From contig NC_092568.1 in the NCBI RefSeq assembly GCF_037975245.1, positions 26,842,501-26,906,500 of the forward strand: 64,000 nucleotides of DNA. Reading direction: 5' to 3'. Below the pieces are notes generated by a model, which worked only from the letters and a program-made list of their open reading frames with translations, was not told where the DNA came from and did no database searches. A program made the position numbers and the translations under genes. Each line of letters starts with the position of its first letter. Within the stretch, counting starts at the first letter, position 1. This document shows, one piece after another, positions 36,389 through 48,248 of the stretch. This DNA is from Apostichopus japonicus. Lineage: Eukaryota; Echinodermata; Holothuroidea; Aspidochirotida; Stichopodidae.

Positions 36389-36627
36389 CAGGCGCGTAGC
36401 CAAGGGGGGGGGGGGAAAGGGGCAGCCGCCCCCCTTAAGCATATTTTTTAATTTTTTTTTTAATGTTTCTATGATATCGCTAGTATTTTCAAAGAGAAAA
36501 TGCTAAGATGCAACTAACAAGGCCTGGGAAGTGCCATTTCCAACGATCTGGGAGGCATTTACAGCCAAAATTTTCTTGTACGCTTCGCTTTCGCCCCTCC
36601 CTTGGCAAATTCCTGGCTACGCGCCTG
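36389..36627. mobile_element. hAT-type MITE, 239 bp
   Basis: TIRs CAGGCGCGTAGCCA (36389-36402) and TGGCTACGCGCCTG (36614-36627) are perfect. They are flanked by an exact 8-bp duplication, TACGAAAT, at 36381-36388 and 36628-36635. A G run follows the left TIR. The middle (about 36510-36590) is related to internal parts of both hAT elements at 25-26.7 kb. Confidence 0.95.
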
Positions 36628-36635
36628 TACGAAAT

Positions 36636-39600
36636 AGCGATACCGTATGGCTTTAAACTTAAAAGGGTAACATATACCATCCTATACTGTGCATAATGTA
36701 GAACTTAAAGATACTGTGCATATAAATCGTGGGTGTAGTCCTGATAACTTCAGGACCCTGGTAAGATCTGCCAATTCAGGGAAGTGAAACAGGAGAAAGG
36801 AAGTGGGGTGGGGGGGGGGGGCGAGAGGAAGGACGAGCGATAGTGGTAGGGTCGAGGGAAGGGGGCAGCAAGCAGATGGATGGGAGAAGGGAGGGAGAAG
36901 AGAGGTGTTAATGACAAAAAAAGGGAAATAGGAGATTAGGCATGAAAAGACAAAAGAAGGGAAAGAGATAAGGACGAGCTGAAGTGGGGGTGAAAGTTTT
37001 GGGACATCCTTTGAAGAAAGACATCTTAAAACTGGCCACGGTATCTGTCTAACACCACGTAAAACGTCATAAGGGACAGGAATGATGTGCAGAGGTCACC
37101 GTAGTTCATGTTTAAACCTTCAACGATATATGCAGCAGGAGAGGGTGTATTGTAGGCTATAAGCTGGACTCGGAGGCGTTTTGATCCAAGCCTGGTAAAT
37201 CAGAGGCGATGTTAATTTACCTTCAAATTAGATGTCCCTAATCTGTAATTGTAGTGCGAACGTAGTATGTTATTCCTGTATACCGTCCGTGATGATCAGA
37301 AGGTGAGATCGACGCCTGTTGCTATTACCATATTCATATGTTCATGGGCCTCCGTCGGTGATATTTATGTCGACGTAACGCAGAATAAATTCATCCAAGT
37401 AACACAATTAGAAATTAAAGATTACGATTTTACCTGTGTATGTGTGTGCGTTTTTTCGTTGTTGTTGCTAGGTGTGTTAAATTTTATACACTTCTTCCAA
37501 TAAATTTAATTCCAAGATGACTTTTATGACGGTCTCACTCTCCAACGGTAGCAGAGCCATGGGTTGAGATGCCAAGGTTTTAACGTAAACATTCTGCGGC
37601 CTATGACCTGGAGTTGAGCCCCCAACTGTATCTTAAGCTCTTCAAGAGGCTTTATCACCTGCTCGTCCAGTTAAATCGGAAGGTCAATATGTATATGTAT
37701 AAAGATGTAGATCTATAAGGCTCGGTCCCAGTATGGTAACCGATTCTTGGACAAGTTGAAATTACAAAATACCTCGGTATGTCTCGACAGACCTTTGATG
37801 CTGTTTTGATTTAACCGTTGACTTTTTTTTTTGTTTCCATTAGGATATATAGGGTAACGACTGATACCCCTTCCATGCAGTGTATGGTTCATAGATCAAT
37901 ACTTTCTTGTGCAGAATAGAACAACCACGTTGAGGTCACCTGCAGGAAGAGGATGAAAGCCAGTCCAATCAGAATTCAAAATGAATTTTTCTTGGGAATT
38001 AGTTCGTTAGGTAAAGAAATGTGAATTGTTTCTGGCAGAAAGTCTTCACTAGATATTTTTCAACTTTCCAGTGTGGGGAGAAGGGGGTGGGGGGGGGGGT
38101 TGTGGTGTGGAGGAGGACAACCATGCCAACGTCACTAATGAGGGGGTATTGAGCTTAACGGTGTAAATATCTTCGGCCTAATACTGTCTCGAATGGAAAG
38201 TTGACGTGTTTGTTAATAACATGTGAAAATGTGTGTGCGTGTGGGAGGATGTATGTGTGGAGGGAGGGTGGGGGGGGGGGGGTTGAAGGGAGGGGCAAAG
38301 ATCTTAGAACACGAGAGGAGAAAGTGTTCTTCAGCGAAAAACCATGGTAATTGTGCTATGCATGTACATTCTTAGGTTACACCAAACTAGGTTTGTGATA
38401 GAAGTATGCTTAAAACTGAAATAGCGCCTACGAGTATTTTACAACGCATGACTCTCAGAACCAACTCGAATATTTCACAACGTATTTGTTTCTGTATACA
38501 TTAGGTGGACATGCATCGAAGCAGCAAATGTATGCGTTTGTCTCTTTATATTTGGCATGAAAATCAAACATTTTTCATCCAAGCATTCCCAAGACTTTAG
38601 TCACGTTGGCCTATACAGCTGCCAATGAGTGTCGCAGGGCCAAGTGGCCATATAGTTGTTTATAGGGTATTGGATACTACGACCGTCCATTTCAAATATG
38701 AAATTGCAAAATGATTTCACATGGCTATAGTGTGTTTTTTTTTCAACATACGTGAAAACCATAAACCCCCCGCCCCACACCCCCTCCCCAACTCCACTCA
38801 AACTAATTCATATATAACTTCTATACTATAAAGCTGATGCGAAAGTTGGTTCTCTTGCATGCATAGCGTATCGATGTTATGTTTGCTAGTTTATATACTC
38901 ATGACCGAAGTATATTAGGAGTTGAGACCAAACAGGTATTCATTGGGACCTGTGGGGTATTGCTATATATAAACTGTACAATCATTCGATTCTTCTTCAG
39001 GGATTTTGTATGTAGGCCTATACATCTCTTTTAGGTAAAGAGTGCGCGACTACTCCAGATTACTTTTAAGCAAACATTCTGAAAAAAGGTTATCATGAGG
39101 ACTTCAAACACAATAAGCTTTCATCACGATAAGGGAATTGTAGCCCAGCTATATAAATACACGATGTCCAGAGAAAATATGGCGTCGTTAATATACATAA
39201 AAAGCTGTTGTTGTATAACGTATGATGTGATAAAAAATATGAAGGCCCAAGACTGGTACAATTATGGGTGTGCAAATTGATTTGAGATAATACTCATACC
39301 CTATGCTACTAGGTTAACAGACAAGATAATTACTGTTTTGCTGATGTCCAAATGGTAGGCTATACTGGTGATACAGGCACTCCCTTCCCATGCAACTCCA
39401 TGCATGATTCAAACCTAGCAACGCCTCTCATATAGCAACGTTTTGCGTAAGTTCTTGTTTACTTTCAATTTCAATGGGGCCCATAAAACGTTGTACTAAC
39501 ACTGATTCATCAGTGTGGCGAACACAGGGAAAAGAGGCACGTGGGAGGGGTGGGCTTTGGTTGCGGAGATTTCCCCCTTTCATTATCCTATATGTGTACA

Positions 39601-39650
39601 CCGGCATTTCCTTTATAACGAGACGACGCACTACATGAGCATTGCCCTTG
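36636..39650. other. Noncoding, no gene recognised
   Basis: Includes purine-rich sequence (36780-36990) and G runs near 36811, 38088 and 38273. No coding signal. Confidence 0.55.
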
Positions 39651-39799
39651 TAGACCGGCAGCCCAGAGCACTTTGATCAAACGAACGAGGTACCAATATC
39701 TGAGTATTGGAACATTTGTGGAAAAACCCAGTATATCCAAAAGTGGACGTCTGCCGTGGTCGCTCTGCTGCATGTGGCCCATGGGGCCGGTTAAAGGGG

Positions 39800-40440
39800 G
39801 CCAAAAAATGCATCTGATCAAACGAACGAGGTACCACTTGAAACCAATGTCAACTTAATGCATGAATGCCACAAAGTAATGAATGGCCCATGCCAGACAA
39901 ATTTTCTGCTGCTAAGGGCCCGCCAGACGCCCCCAAATATGGCCCAAATGCCCATTATCGTAGCATTGACCCAGATTAAATATGCAAGGTACCACTCAAA
40001 ACCGGTTTGGAATGTTCGGTTTGACCTTACAGACTATGGAAATAATCATGCCAGACAAATTTTCTGCTACAAAGGGCCCGCCAGACGCCCCAAAAGGGCC
40101 CCTTAAAATGAATTTGATCAAACGAACGAGGTACCACTTGAAACCAATGTCAACTTAATGCATGAATGCCACAAAGTAATGAATGGCCCATGCCAGACAA
40201 ATTTTCTGCTGCTAAGGGCCCTCCAGACGCCCCTAAATATGGCCCAAATGCCCATTATCGTAGCATTGACCCAGATTAAATATGCAAGGTACTACTCAAA
40301 ACCGGTTTAGAATGTTCGGGTTGATCTTACAGACTATGGAAATAATCATGCCAGACAAATTTTCTGCTACAAAGGGGCCAACAGACACACTAAAAAAAGG
40401 GCCCCCAAATGGGCTATGATCAATCATAGTTGGTACCACA
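39800..40440. repeat. Left-arm tandem array (about 299-bp unit)
   Basis: TGATCAAACGAACGAGGTAC recurs at about 39816 and 40116, with a degraded version near 40418. A shorter terminal unit starts at about 39675. The open frames along the array are repeat translations. Confidence 0.9.
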
Positions 40441-41286
40441 AAAAAACCAATATCAAATGCAAAGGTACTTTCCACAGATTAAAGAACTGCCAATGCAAGA
40501 CAAATTTTCTTCTGCATAGGTCCCACCAGATAGAAAGAATAGGTTGCCCAATGCGGCCCTATATGGGCCTAATGGATTGTATATTGATGCAGAATATATG
40601 TGCCTTGTGACATGACATTTGTAACATTCCACAGAGTAAAGAAATGCCAATGCAATACAAATTTTCTTCTGCAAAAGGCCCTCCACATGTAAAAGAAATA
40701 TGCAGTTTAAATAGTTAAGATGCCACAAGAAACCAATCTATAACAATCAAGAACATCCTGAATTATTCAAATTCCTTCCCGCTACATAGGCCAATGGAAT
40801 AATGAGATTAGCATACTAGTAGGTGTATCAATTACTGAACATTTCATTGAGCAAAACAAAAATGACGCGAACTCAGTCTTTGAGGGAGATCCTGACAGTT
40901 ATAATGCATTCTCAAATCCATTCTTGTTCCTTTTATCTATTCTTTTTCCTTTTATCCAGTCAGTACTTTGTATCGTGAGCAGTGTTTAACTTGACAGTTA
41001 CTTTGTTTCGCTGGAAACATTGGAGCAGATTAAAATCAGTTTATGAATTGTAAATAAGAAACCAAAAAACATTTTGTATCTTAAAACACTGTGTTTACGT
41101 TAGCATTGTAAATCTACAAAGTTTAAAATCTTGAGAAAGAACGCTCAAGTGTCATCTTAAGACATACATGTAGTCGAACAAAAGAGATTGTTTTGTTTCT
41201 TAAGCTCAGACAAAGAAACAATTATCAAACAATGGTGAAAATGCTTTATAACGTGTACTTAACGATAAAGGTTTGGGTTGAAAGTA

Positions 41287-41379
41287 ATGCTTCAATTATG
41301 TATCTTTTAAAAACCATATTGGACAGTTTCAAGTTGAAACTGTCCAATATGGTTTTTAAAAGATACATAATTGAAGCAT
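41287..41379. repeat. Perfect 93-bp palindrome in the foldback core
   Basis: Arms of 46 bp, starting ATGCTTCAATTATGTATCTT, are exact reverse complements around a single central G at 41333. I found no mismatch. Confidence 0.97.
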
Positions 41380-41935
41380 AGAAATGTATATGTACCTTTA
41401 TGCTAGGTACACTCTTTAAAGGACTTAAAATGCTAAGATTGAACAAACAAATACTGATATCACCACGTATGACTCCATTCCCTGATACAAAATATAAAAT
41501 GAGTAATTGGCGTATATTACTCCATCTTGGTCTTTTAGAAATTCCATCATTACACTAATTCAATTCGAATAGCTTGTAACAAGTCCAACAAATAGATGTG
41601 GCATCCATTTTTCAGAAATATGAATGCTAGATGAGGGTTTTTGTTTTCATCTATGAAGGGATCTTTTACCTTTGAAGAAAGTCATCTTGCTAGTTTAAAA
41701 TGTACTAAAATCATAATTGGCAAAGATAGTAACAAAAGATCATTATGTGATTACTCTGAACATGACACATGTTAGGTTCGAAGTATAAGAACTGAGAATT
41801 CATGTCTCTTGACAGTGATTAAACACTGGAGTGTGTGCATTGTAAAAAGACACTGCATTTGCCATTCAGACAGATCTCTAAGTTTATGAAAATTAAGTAT
41901 TCCCATGAACTTGATTCTAAAAAGACAATGGAAGC

Positions 41936-42181
41936 TCATATCAATGTTTCATTGTCGGAGTCATCACTCCAAGATGGTTCAGTACTTGAATCATCGCCAT
42001 CAAACTCGGAAGCCACGTCTGGTCGGCTACTTTGAAAATCTTCGCTCAGTTCCCCCTCTTGGAATAGATGATCTGGGATAGCCGGTCCCTCAAACCAGTC
42101 AGGGCTGTAGCACCCATTCTTGCTCTTCCAACCGTAGTTCTGTGGATCCAAGCCAGGCAAGACTCTTCCTCAGAGTGTTAG
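41936..42181 (-). pseudogene. Possible C-terminal remnant of the foldback element's protein
   Basis: The frame reads DPQNYGWKSKNGCYSPDWFE, then GPAIPDHLFQEGELSEDFQS and an acidic Ser/Asp/Glu tail, ending in a stop at 41936. Upstream it is closed by a stop in GTCTTCCTCAGAG (minus-strand CTCTGAGGA). The low-noise protein character and position in the core suggest the decayed end of a transposon protein. I do not recognise the family with confidence. Confidence 0.4.
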
Positions 42182-42559
42182 AATTATAATGTGGGGAACT
42201 GTAATTTTTGCCCAGGCCAGCAAATCCCAAAATATTTAGAGGCTTAGGTGAAAGTGTTATCTTTACTTTGCTTAGAGCAGCGAATAGCTAAATAAGATAA
42301 AACACTGGTCTTGTGTACAGTAACTCCAATTTATGCTGGAAACAATATAATCATGAGCTTGAAATGTCATGTTACAAGGCACATATATCCAATTCTTTAG
42401 ACCCATATATAGGGCCACATTGGGCCACCTATTCTTTCTATCTGGTGGGACCTATGCAGAAGAAAATTTGTCTTGCATTGGCAGTTCTTTACTCTGTGGA
42501 AAGTACCTTTGCATTTAATATTGTTTTTGTGTGGATCCAAACCGGTTTTGAGTGGTATC

Positions 42560-44060
42560 TTGCATATTTAATCTGGGTCAATGCTACGATAACGGGCGTT
42601 TTGGGCCATATTTGGGGGCGTCTGGCGGGCCCTTAGCAGTAGAAAATTTGTCTGGCATAGGCCATTCAGTACTTTGTGGCATTCATGCATTAAGTTGACA
42701 TTGGTTTCAAGTGGTACCTCGTTCGTTTGATCAAATGCATTTTTATGGGCCCTTTTGGGGCGTCTGGCGGGCCCTTTGTAGCAGAAAATTTGTCTGGCAT
42801 GATGATTTCCATAGTCTGTAAGATCAACCCGAACATTCCAAACCGATTTTGAGTGGTACCTTGCATATTTAATCTGGGTCAATGCTACGATAATGGGCAT
42901 TTGGGCCATATTTGGGGGCGTCTGGCGGGCCCTTAGCAGTAGAAAATTTGTCTGGCATGGGCCATTCAGTACTTTGTGGCATTCATGCATTACGTTGACA
43001 TTGGTTTCAAGTGGTACCTCGTTCGTTTGATCAGATGCATTTTTAGGGGCCCTTTTGGGGCGTCTGGCGGGCCTTTGTAGCAGAAAATTTGTCTGGCATG
43101 ATTATTTCCATAGTCTGTAAGATCAACCCGAACATTCCAAACCGGTTTTGAGTGGTACCTTGCATATTTAATCTGGGTCAATGCTACGGTAATGGGCATT
43201 TGGGCCATATTTGGGGGCGTCTGGTGGGCCCTTAGCAGCAGAAAATTTGTCTGGCATAGGCCATTCAGTACTTTGTGGCATTCATGCATTAAGTTGACAT
43301 TGGTTTCAAGTGGTACCTCGTTCGTTTGATCAGATGCATTTTTATGGGCCCTTTTGGGGCGTCTGGCGGGCCTTTGTAGCAGAAAATTTGTCTGGCATGA
43401 TTATTTCCATAGTCTGTAAGATCAACCCGAACATTCCAAACCGGTTTTGAGTGGTACCTTGCATATTTAATCTGGGTCAATGCTACGGTAATGGGCATTT
43501 GGGCCATATTTGGGGGCGTCTGGTGGGCCCTTAGCAGCAGAAAATTTGTCTGGCATAAGCCATTCAGTACTTTGTGGCATTCATGCATTAAGTTGACATT
43601 GGTTTCAAGTGGTACCTCGTTCGTTTGATCAAATGCATTTTAAGGGGCCCTTTTGGGGCGTCTGGCGGGCCCGTTGTAGCAGAAAATTTGTCTGGCATGA
43701 TTATTTCCATAGTCTGTAAGGTCAACCCGAACATTCCAAACCGGTTTTGAGTGGTACCTTGCATATTTAATCTGGGTCAATGCTACGATAATGGGCATTT
43801 GGGCCATATTTGGGGGCGTCTGGCGGGCCCTTAGCAGCAGAAAATTTGTCTGGCATGGGCCATTCATTACTTTGTGGCATTCATGCATTAAGTTGACATT
43901 GGTTTCAAGTGGTACCTCGTTCGTTTGATCAGATGCATTTTTAGGGGCCCTTTTGGGGCGTCTGGCGGGCCCTTTGCAGCAGAAAATTTGTCTGTCATGG
44001 GCCATTCAGTACTTTGTGGCATTCATGCATTAAGTTGACATTGGTTTCAAGTGGTACCTC
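42560..44060. repeat. Right-arm tandem array (about 299-bp unit, five copies)
   Basis: GTACCTCGTTCGTTTGATCA recurs near 42715, 43014, 43314, 43613 and 43913 with spacing of 299-300 bp, then at 44057 and 44197 in the short terminal units. Neighbouring copies are nearly identical, which suggests recent amplification or gene conversion. Confidence 0.93.
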
Positions 44061-44237
44061 GTTCGTTTGATCAGATGCATTTTTTGGCCCCCTTTAACCG
44101 GCCCCATGGGCCACATGCAGCAGAGCGACCACGGCAGACGTCCACTTTTGGATATACTGGGTTTTTCCACAAATGTTCCAATACTCAGATATTGGTACCT
44201 CGTTCGTTTGATCAAAGTGCTCTGGGCTGCCGGTCTA

Positions 44238-46050
44238 TTGTTTTGTTTAATCGAGTTACAGGCTTCTAATCTTTTCGTCGCGTTTGTTTGAACTACAGAC
44301 GTGCTGCAGAAAAATATATATAAGGTTATGGATCAATGGAATTAAACCTACTTCGAATATTGGGATTTATCATGTAACAAAAACAAACGATTTTAAATCA
44401 ATGACATATCAAACAAACTTGTCATCTTGAAAAGATTCACGTTTCAATTTATCCTGAAGAGAAAGTTATGTATGGGCCTATGTATACAATGCCTCATTTC
44501 TTCGACAGTTGCCAGTTCGTTACCCTCGGCAGGGCAGAGGGAGTCAAACCTCGACCTCCCTTAATATCGCAAAAGTCGAGGCAATTGTTCGTTGCAGTGT
44601 CAAAGACGAGACTGCACATCAAAATAAAGATTTATCATTTCATTAAACAATGAATACTCAGGTCACTGCACTGTCGTATCAAATAGGCTAAATGGTGAAT
44701 CATGGTGGAGAAACTTTCCTTGCGCATGCTCAGCCGTATATCTATAGCAATGATCTTGGAATCAACCCACTGTAGTTTACAGTATAAATTTAAGTAATGA
44801 TAACGGAGATCAATAGTTACTTAAGAGTTAATACCCATGGAGCGGCAACTGAACAGTATCGCGGTGCCTATTCCCAATACGTATATAAGATACAGTTCTT
44901 ATCGCCGCGTTATCCGTAGGGATATATCCGTTTATCCTTACATTATATTGACATTATCGTTGCTTTGTTTATTCATCGTTTAAAGCGATACTAAATAATC
45001 AGCCTTGATGTATGTATCCATTAGGGAAGGCGCGTTCACTGAAATTCATCAATCTTGACATACGCCAATATCAATCATCTTCATATTAGACGTGTAAAGT
45101 TAGTTATACTTTCACACTTGTTTTGTTTCTGTTTTTAACCTAAAGAATTAAGACTCTAAAATAGTTCAAAGTTCAAAGGAATATTTCCAAGCCTCGTAAA
45201 GGGAGCACAGTGGGTAGTTCGTTTCACTAGCCTATGATATTTCTATAATCTTAAGTAGGTATCGTTTGGGGGCTACGTGGACTCACTCATATCGGAACTC
45301 GTTAGTAACTGATACAAGTCCCATTAATCATACCTACATACTATATAGTCATCGTGACTATAATACCATGTAAATATCGACACGATTTGCTTGACGTCTG
45401 TAACAAATTTCGAACTCTTGGTTTTTTCTCTTCTTGTGAATGAACATCCAAAGGTTATATTTGAGTGGCAGGATATACGAAGATAATTGATTCAATATAG
45501 GCATATGCGGTACTTCATGACGCATGCGTACACAGTCGAAATACTTCTAACGCAATCTTCACGTGCAGTAATAACTTGTCCAGGTCCGTTAGAATGTGAG
45601 TTGTTAACTTCGTTCTTGTTTATAACCCGTACAGAGAGATTTGCGGGGTATCACACCGCCGGTGTCAGGTGAATCAACAACGTTATAAGCAATGTACTTT
45701 TCGAACTTTCGGGACCTTTCTCCTAAGATAATGGTATAACACGAGAGAGACAGAGCTTCATGCCCAGTCTATTGTGAAAGGAAATAATAACATATCTCTA
45801 AATCACCTTGGACGCTGGAGTAGAGTCATATATTTACTGGTCCGTCGATTTTTTAAGTGGTGGTGCGCTAGTTTTGTAAATCCTCGTTAACCTTGTTAAA
45901 AGGACACACTATACGTACAGAGACAGATCATTTGATCAACTTTTCTGACCAGTGCGCAGGTTAAGGCATTAATGAACAAGGTAAGTGAAGGATAATTATT
46001 TCTCCAATTTTAATGATAATATTCATAACGACTCACTCTGTTGAATATAT
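44238..46050. other. Noncoding, no gene recognised
   Basis: No coding signal or clear repeat is seen. Confidence 0.55.
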
Positions 46051-46235
46051 CGAGTCACTCCCAGATTAATGTATGTCGTCCAGTTACAGAGTTGTTGACA
46101 ATTAACAATTCATAATCATGGACATTAAATATGTATCTAAGAGACTGACTTCGGTCAGCTTGCGGCTTTGATAAGCCAATGATGGCCTCTTCGCGAGTTC
46201 CTGCTTGCAGGAGGATCTAATATACATATACATAC
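46051..46235 (+). mobile_element. tRNA-derived SINE, copy B
   Basis: It begins at a box-B-like CGAGTCACTCCCAGATTAAT and carries the same body as the copy at 18901 (GTCGTCCAGTTACAGAGTTG to CCTGCTTGCAGGAGGATC). A TATACATA tail follows. The tRNA head upstream is too diverged to define. Confidence 0.8.
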
Positions 46236-46664
46236 ATATATGTAAAATTATGTATACATTTCTGTGGGTTCACATAGTTATTATATCTCTTAAGATGACA
46301 TTTGTTGGTAAATTGTGTTCTCATTCTATAGTAGAAGTTTTTTAAGTATAGGTGCAAGAAAATCAGTTTCAAAATTTAAACATACCCGAATTATTTAAGC
46401 ACGGAATATAATTCTGACGACTACCCTTGAGTTTATCATGTGTAGGCCCAGTGAATATACTCAGTGTTCAAAACCATTGTTCAAATTTTGTGTGGAGGCT
46501 ACGTGAAGGCTATGAACTTTTATCTCATATATGGTTCATGTGTATACCGGAGATGACATCTTCGCACTTCTGTAGCAATTTGGCCGTTTTGCATAGTATT
46601 ATAACTATGCTATACCGGATAAATGATTCCCTGAGGTCAATAGTCATGACTGGGGAAGTGGAAT

Positions 46665-46797
46665 TAGGGCGGGGGGATTAGGGAGGGGAGAGGGAGTTGG
46701 GGAGGGGAGGGGAGGGGAGGGGGAATTAGGGAGGGGGGGTTAGGGAGGGGAGAGGGAATTGGGGAGGGGAGGGGGAATTAGGGAGGGGAGCGGGTTA
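46665..46797. repeat. G-rich GGGAGGGG/GGGAATTAGG minisatellite
   Basis: Irregular tandem units of AATTAGGGAGGGGAGAGGG type on the plus strand run for about 130 bp. There are many G runs of three or more with short loops, so G-quadruplex formation on this strand is likely. Confidence 0.9.
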
Positions 46798-48023
46798 ACT
46801 ACGGTGACAGTTGCAACCTTCACATGCATTAATTGTGACATAAACATGTGTGTGTGCGTGCGTATTGGGGGTGTACTACATGGAACTTGACCCTTTGCTT
46901 GTGAAACACCGTATCTCACTGAAGGGTAGTTGGAGAAATGTCATGCATGACAGCATAGTATGCTATCCCATAATGAGAACAAAATCCTATTGCGTTTGAT
47001 AGAGTTCATAGGTCATGTGAACGGTCTGAAGATTTCAAATTGTGAAAACTCGTAAAGACGGTGGTCTAATCGTAAATTTCGTAATCATTAAATTTGCAAC
47101 CACAACAAGAGATTGTTTCTCCGTTTGCTGCTGCACACTATACACTATATTTCTACTGTACTCCTAGTACTGCACTTTCTAATATAAACTTGGTCTGCAA
47201 ATCGGATCAACAGTGCACTGTGTTCCGATGGATTCAATGTCGGGCCACCCACCTCGTCCTAATCCTTTCGAATATATCGTTCGTGAGGTCCACATCGACC
47301 AAATGCGGACGCTGTTAACTATATAGAACTGCAGAGGGATCGTTTGGATTTTCACTCTCTTTGTTCTCGTCCGAGAAGAAACACGTTCGTTAGGTCTGTG
47401 ATGTTTATTTACATACGTCATCGTAACCTCAATTTACATTCCGGTTTTTGCATTGTAACGTAATGATTTTTTTCCTGTACCTCGTGACATCTTGCTAAAA
47501 TATATGCTACAATAGCCAATGTGTATTTTAGGTACATGACCTCACCTTTCAGTTTGGCAACCGAGACAAAGCAAAAAGTTGACTGAAACTAAAACTAAAT
47601 TGACTCACACATGTAAAGACGCTGTTTCCACCCACCTCCTCCGTGGGCCATTTCAACCCCCCCCCCTCCCCCGCCCGCCCGCAAAGAAAACAGCGTTGGA
47701 TGGAAGCTTATTACGACACAGTCGAGTCGAAACCGTTATTTGCATACTTGTGCAAAGTTCAACTAGTGTAATTGGGGTGACGTTGGGTTGAGAAATGTTC
47801 TTTTTATATTTAAGAACAATATAGGCTCATATACAGTACCAATGAAAACTGTTTCGAACCAAATTAACTTGATGGTGACGTCATCACCCTAGTTCCTGTA
47901 TGATGAATTAAATGTATGGATGATTCTAAACGTGGACGGAGTGAATGCAGGAGCATGGAAGAGAACTGGCTGAAATATGGATCCTTTATTACGCATAGTA
48001 TACACTTGTATCATCTCTGAAGA

Positions 48024-48248
48024 TTACAAATACGATATCGGTTCGTGAAAGCATGGAGCTATAAACCGGGGAGCTCCATGGTGAAAGTGACCTCTCCAGA
48101 GACGAATGACCAAACGACAAAACTCGCACGAATTCTCGCAAGCAGTAATCTCTTTTAGGGGAGCCTGCGGGTCAAGTAATACGGCACCTGTCCCATTTAT
48201 TGCGGGCCTGCACCTGTCACACCATAGATTTTCATTTTGTAAAGGCTC
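48024..48248 (-). CDS. Candidate exon with paired cysteines, family uncertain
   Basis: After a TGTGCTCAG acceptor the frame reads LWCDRCRPAINGTG, then PLKEITACENSCEFCRLVIR, giving C-x2-C and C-x3-C-x2-C pairs that suggest a zinc-binding unit. The LCxxC...CxxCRLI(L) pattern recalls the cysteine motif that precedes some HET-type domains. I could not find the rest of such a gene nearby. A donor is possible at AGAG|GTCACT, near 48096; otherwise the frame stops at 48024. It could be a real exon, a decayed copy or chance. Confidence 0.25.
   Translation of the reverse strand, partial: EPLQNENLWCDRCRPAINGTGAVLLDPQAPLKEITACENSCEFCRLVIRLWRGHFHHGAPRFIAPCFHEPISYL

Larger units (their letters stand above)
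40750..42340. other. Unique core of the foldback element
   Basis: AT-rich and mostly structureless except for the perfect palindrome and the short protein-like remnant. Confidence 0.6.
39651..44237. mobile_element. 4.6-kb foldback element with tandem-repeat arms
   Basis: The ends are inverted copies: TAGACCGGCAGCCCAGAGCA at 39651 and its complement ending at 44237. The left arm (39651 to about 40740) and right arm (about 42350 to 44237) are inverted repeats of each other, built from tandem units of about 299 bp. The left arm has about two full units and the right about five. A unique core of about 1.6 kb separates them. Flanking TTG on both sides may be a 3-bp target duplication, but the edge is ambiguous because TA could also be the duplication. 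No transposase is intact. Arms of tandem repeats are typical of foldback (FB-like) elements. Confidence 0.88.

Noticed and set aside
42568-44005. Series of near-identical 99-residue open frames (MHECHKV type)
   Set aside because: They follow the 299-bp tandem unit of the foldback arm; frame breaks at unit joins and presence in inverted copies argue against a real protein.
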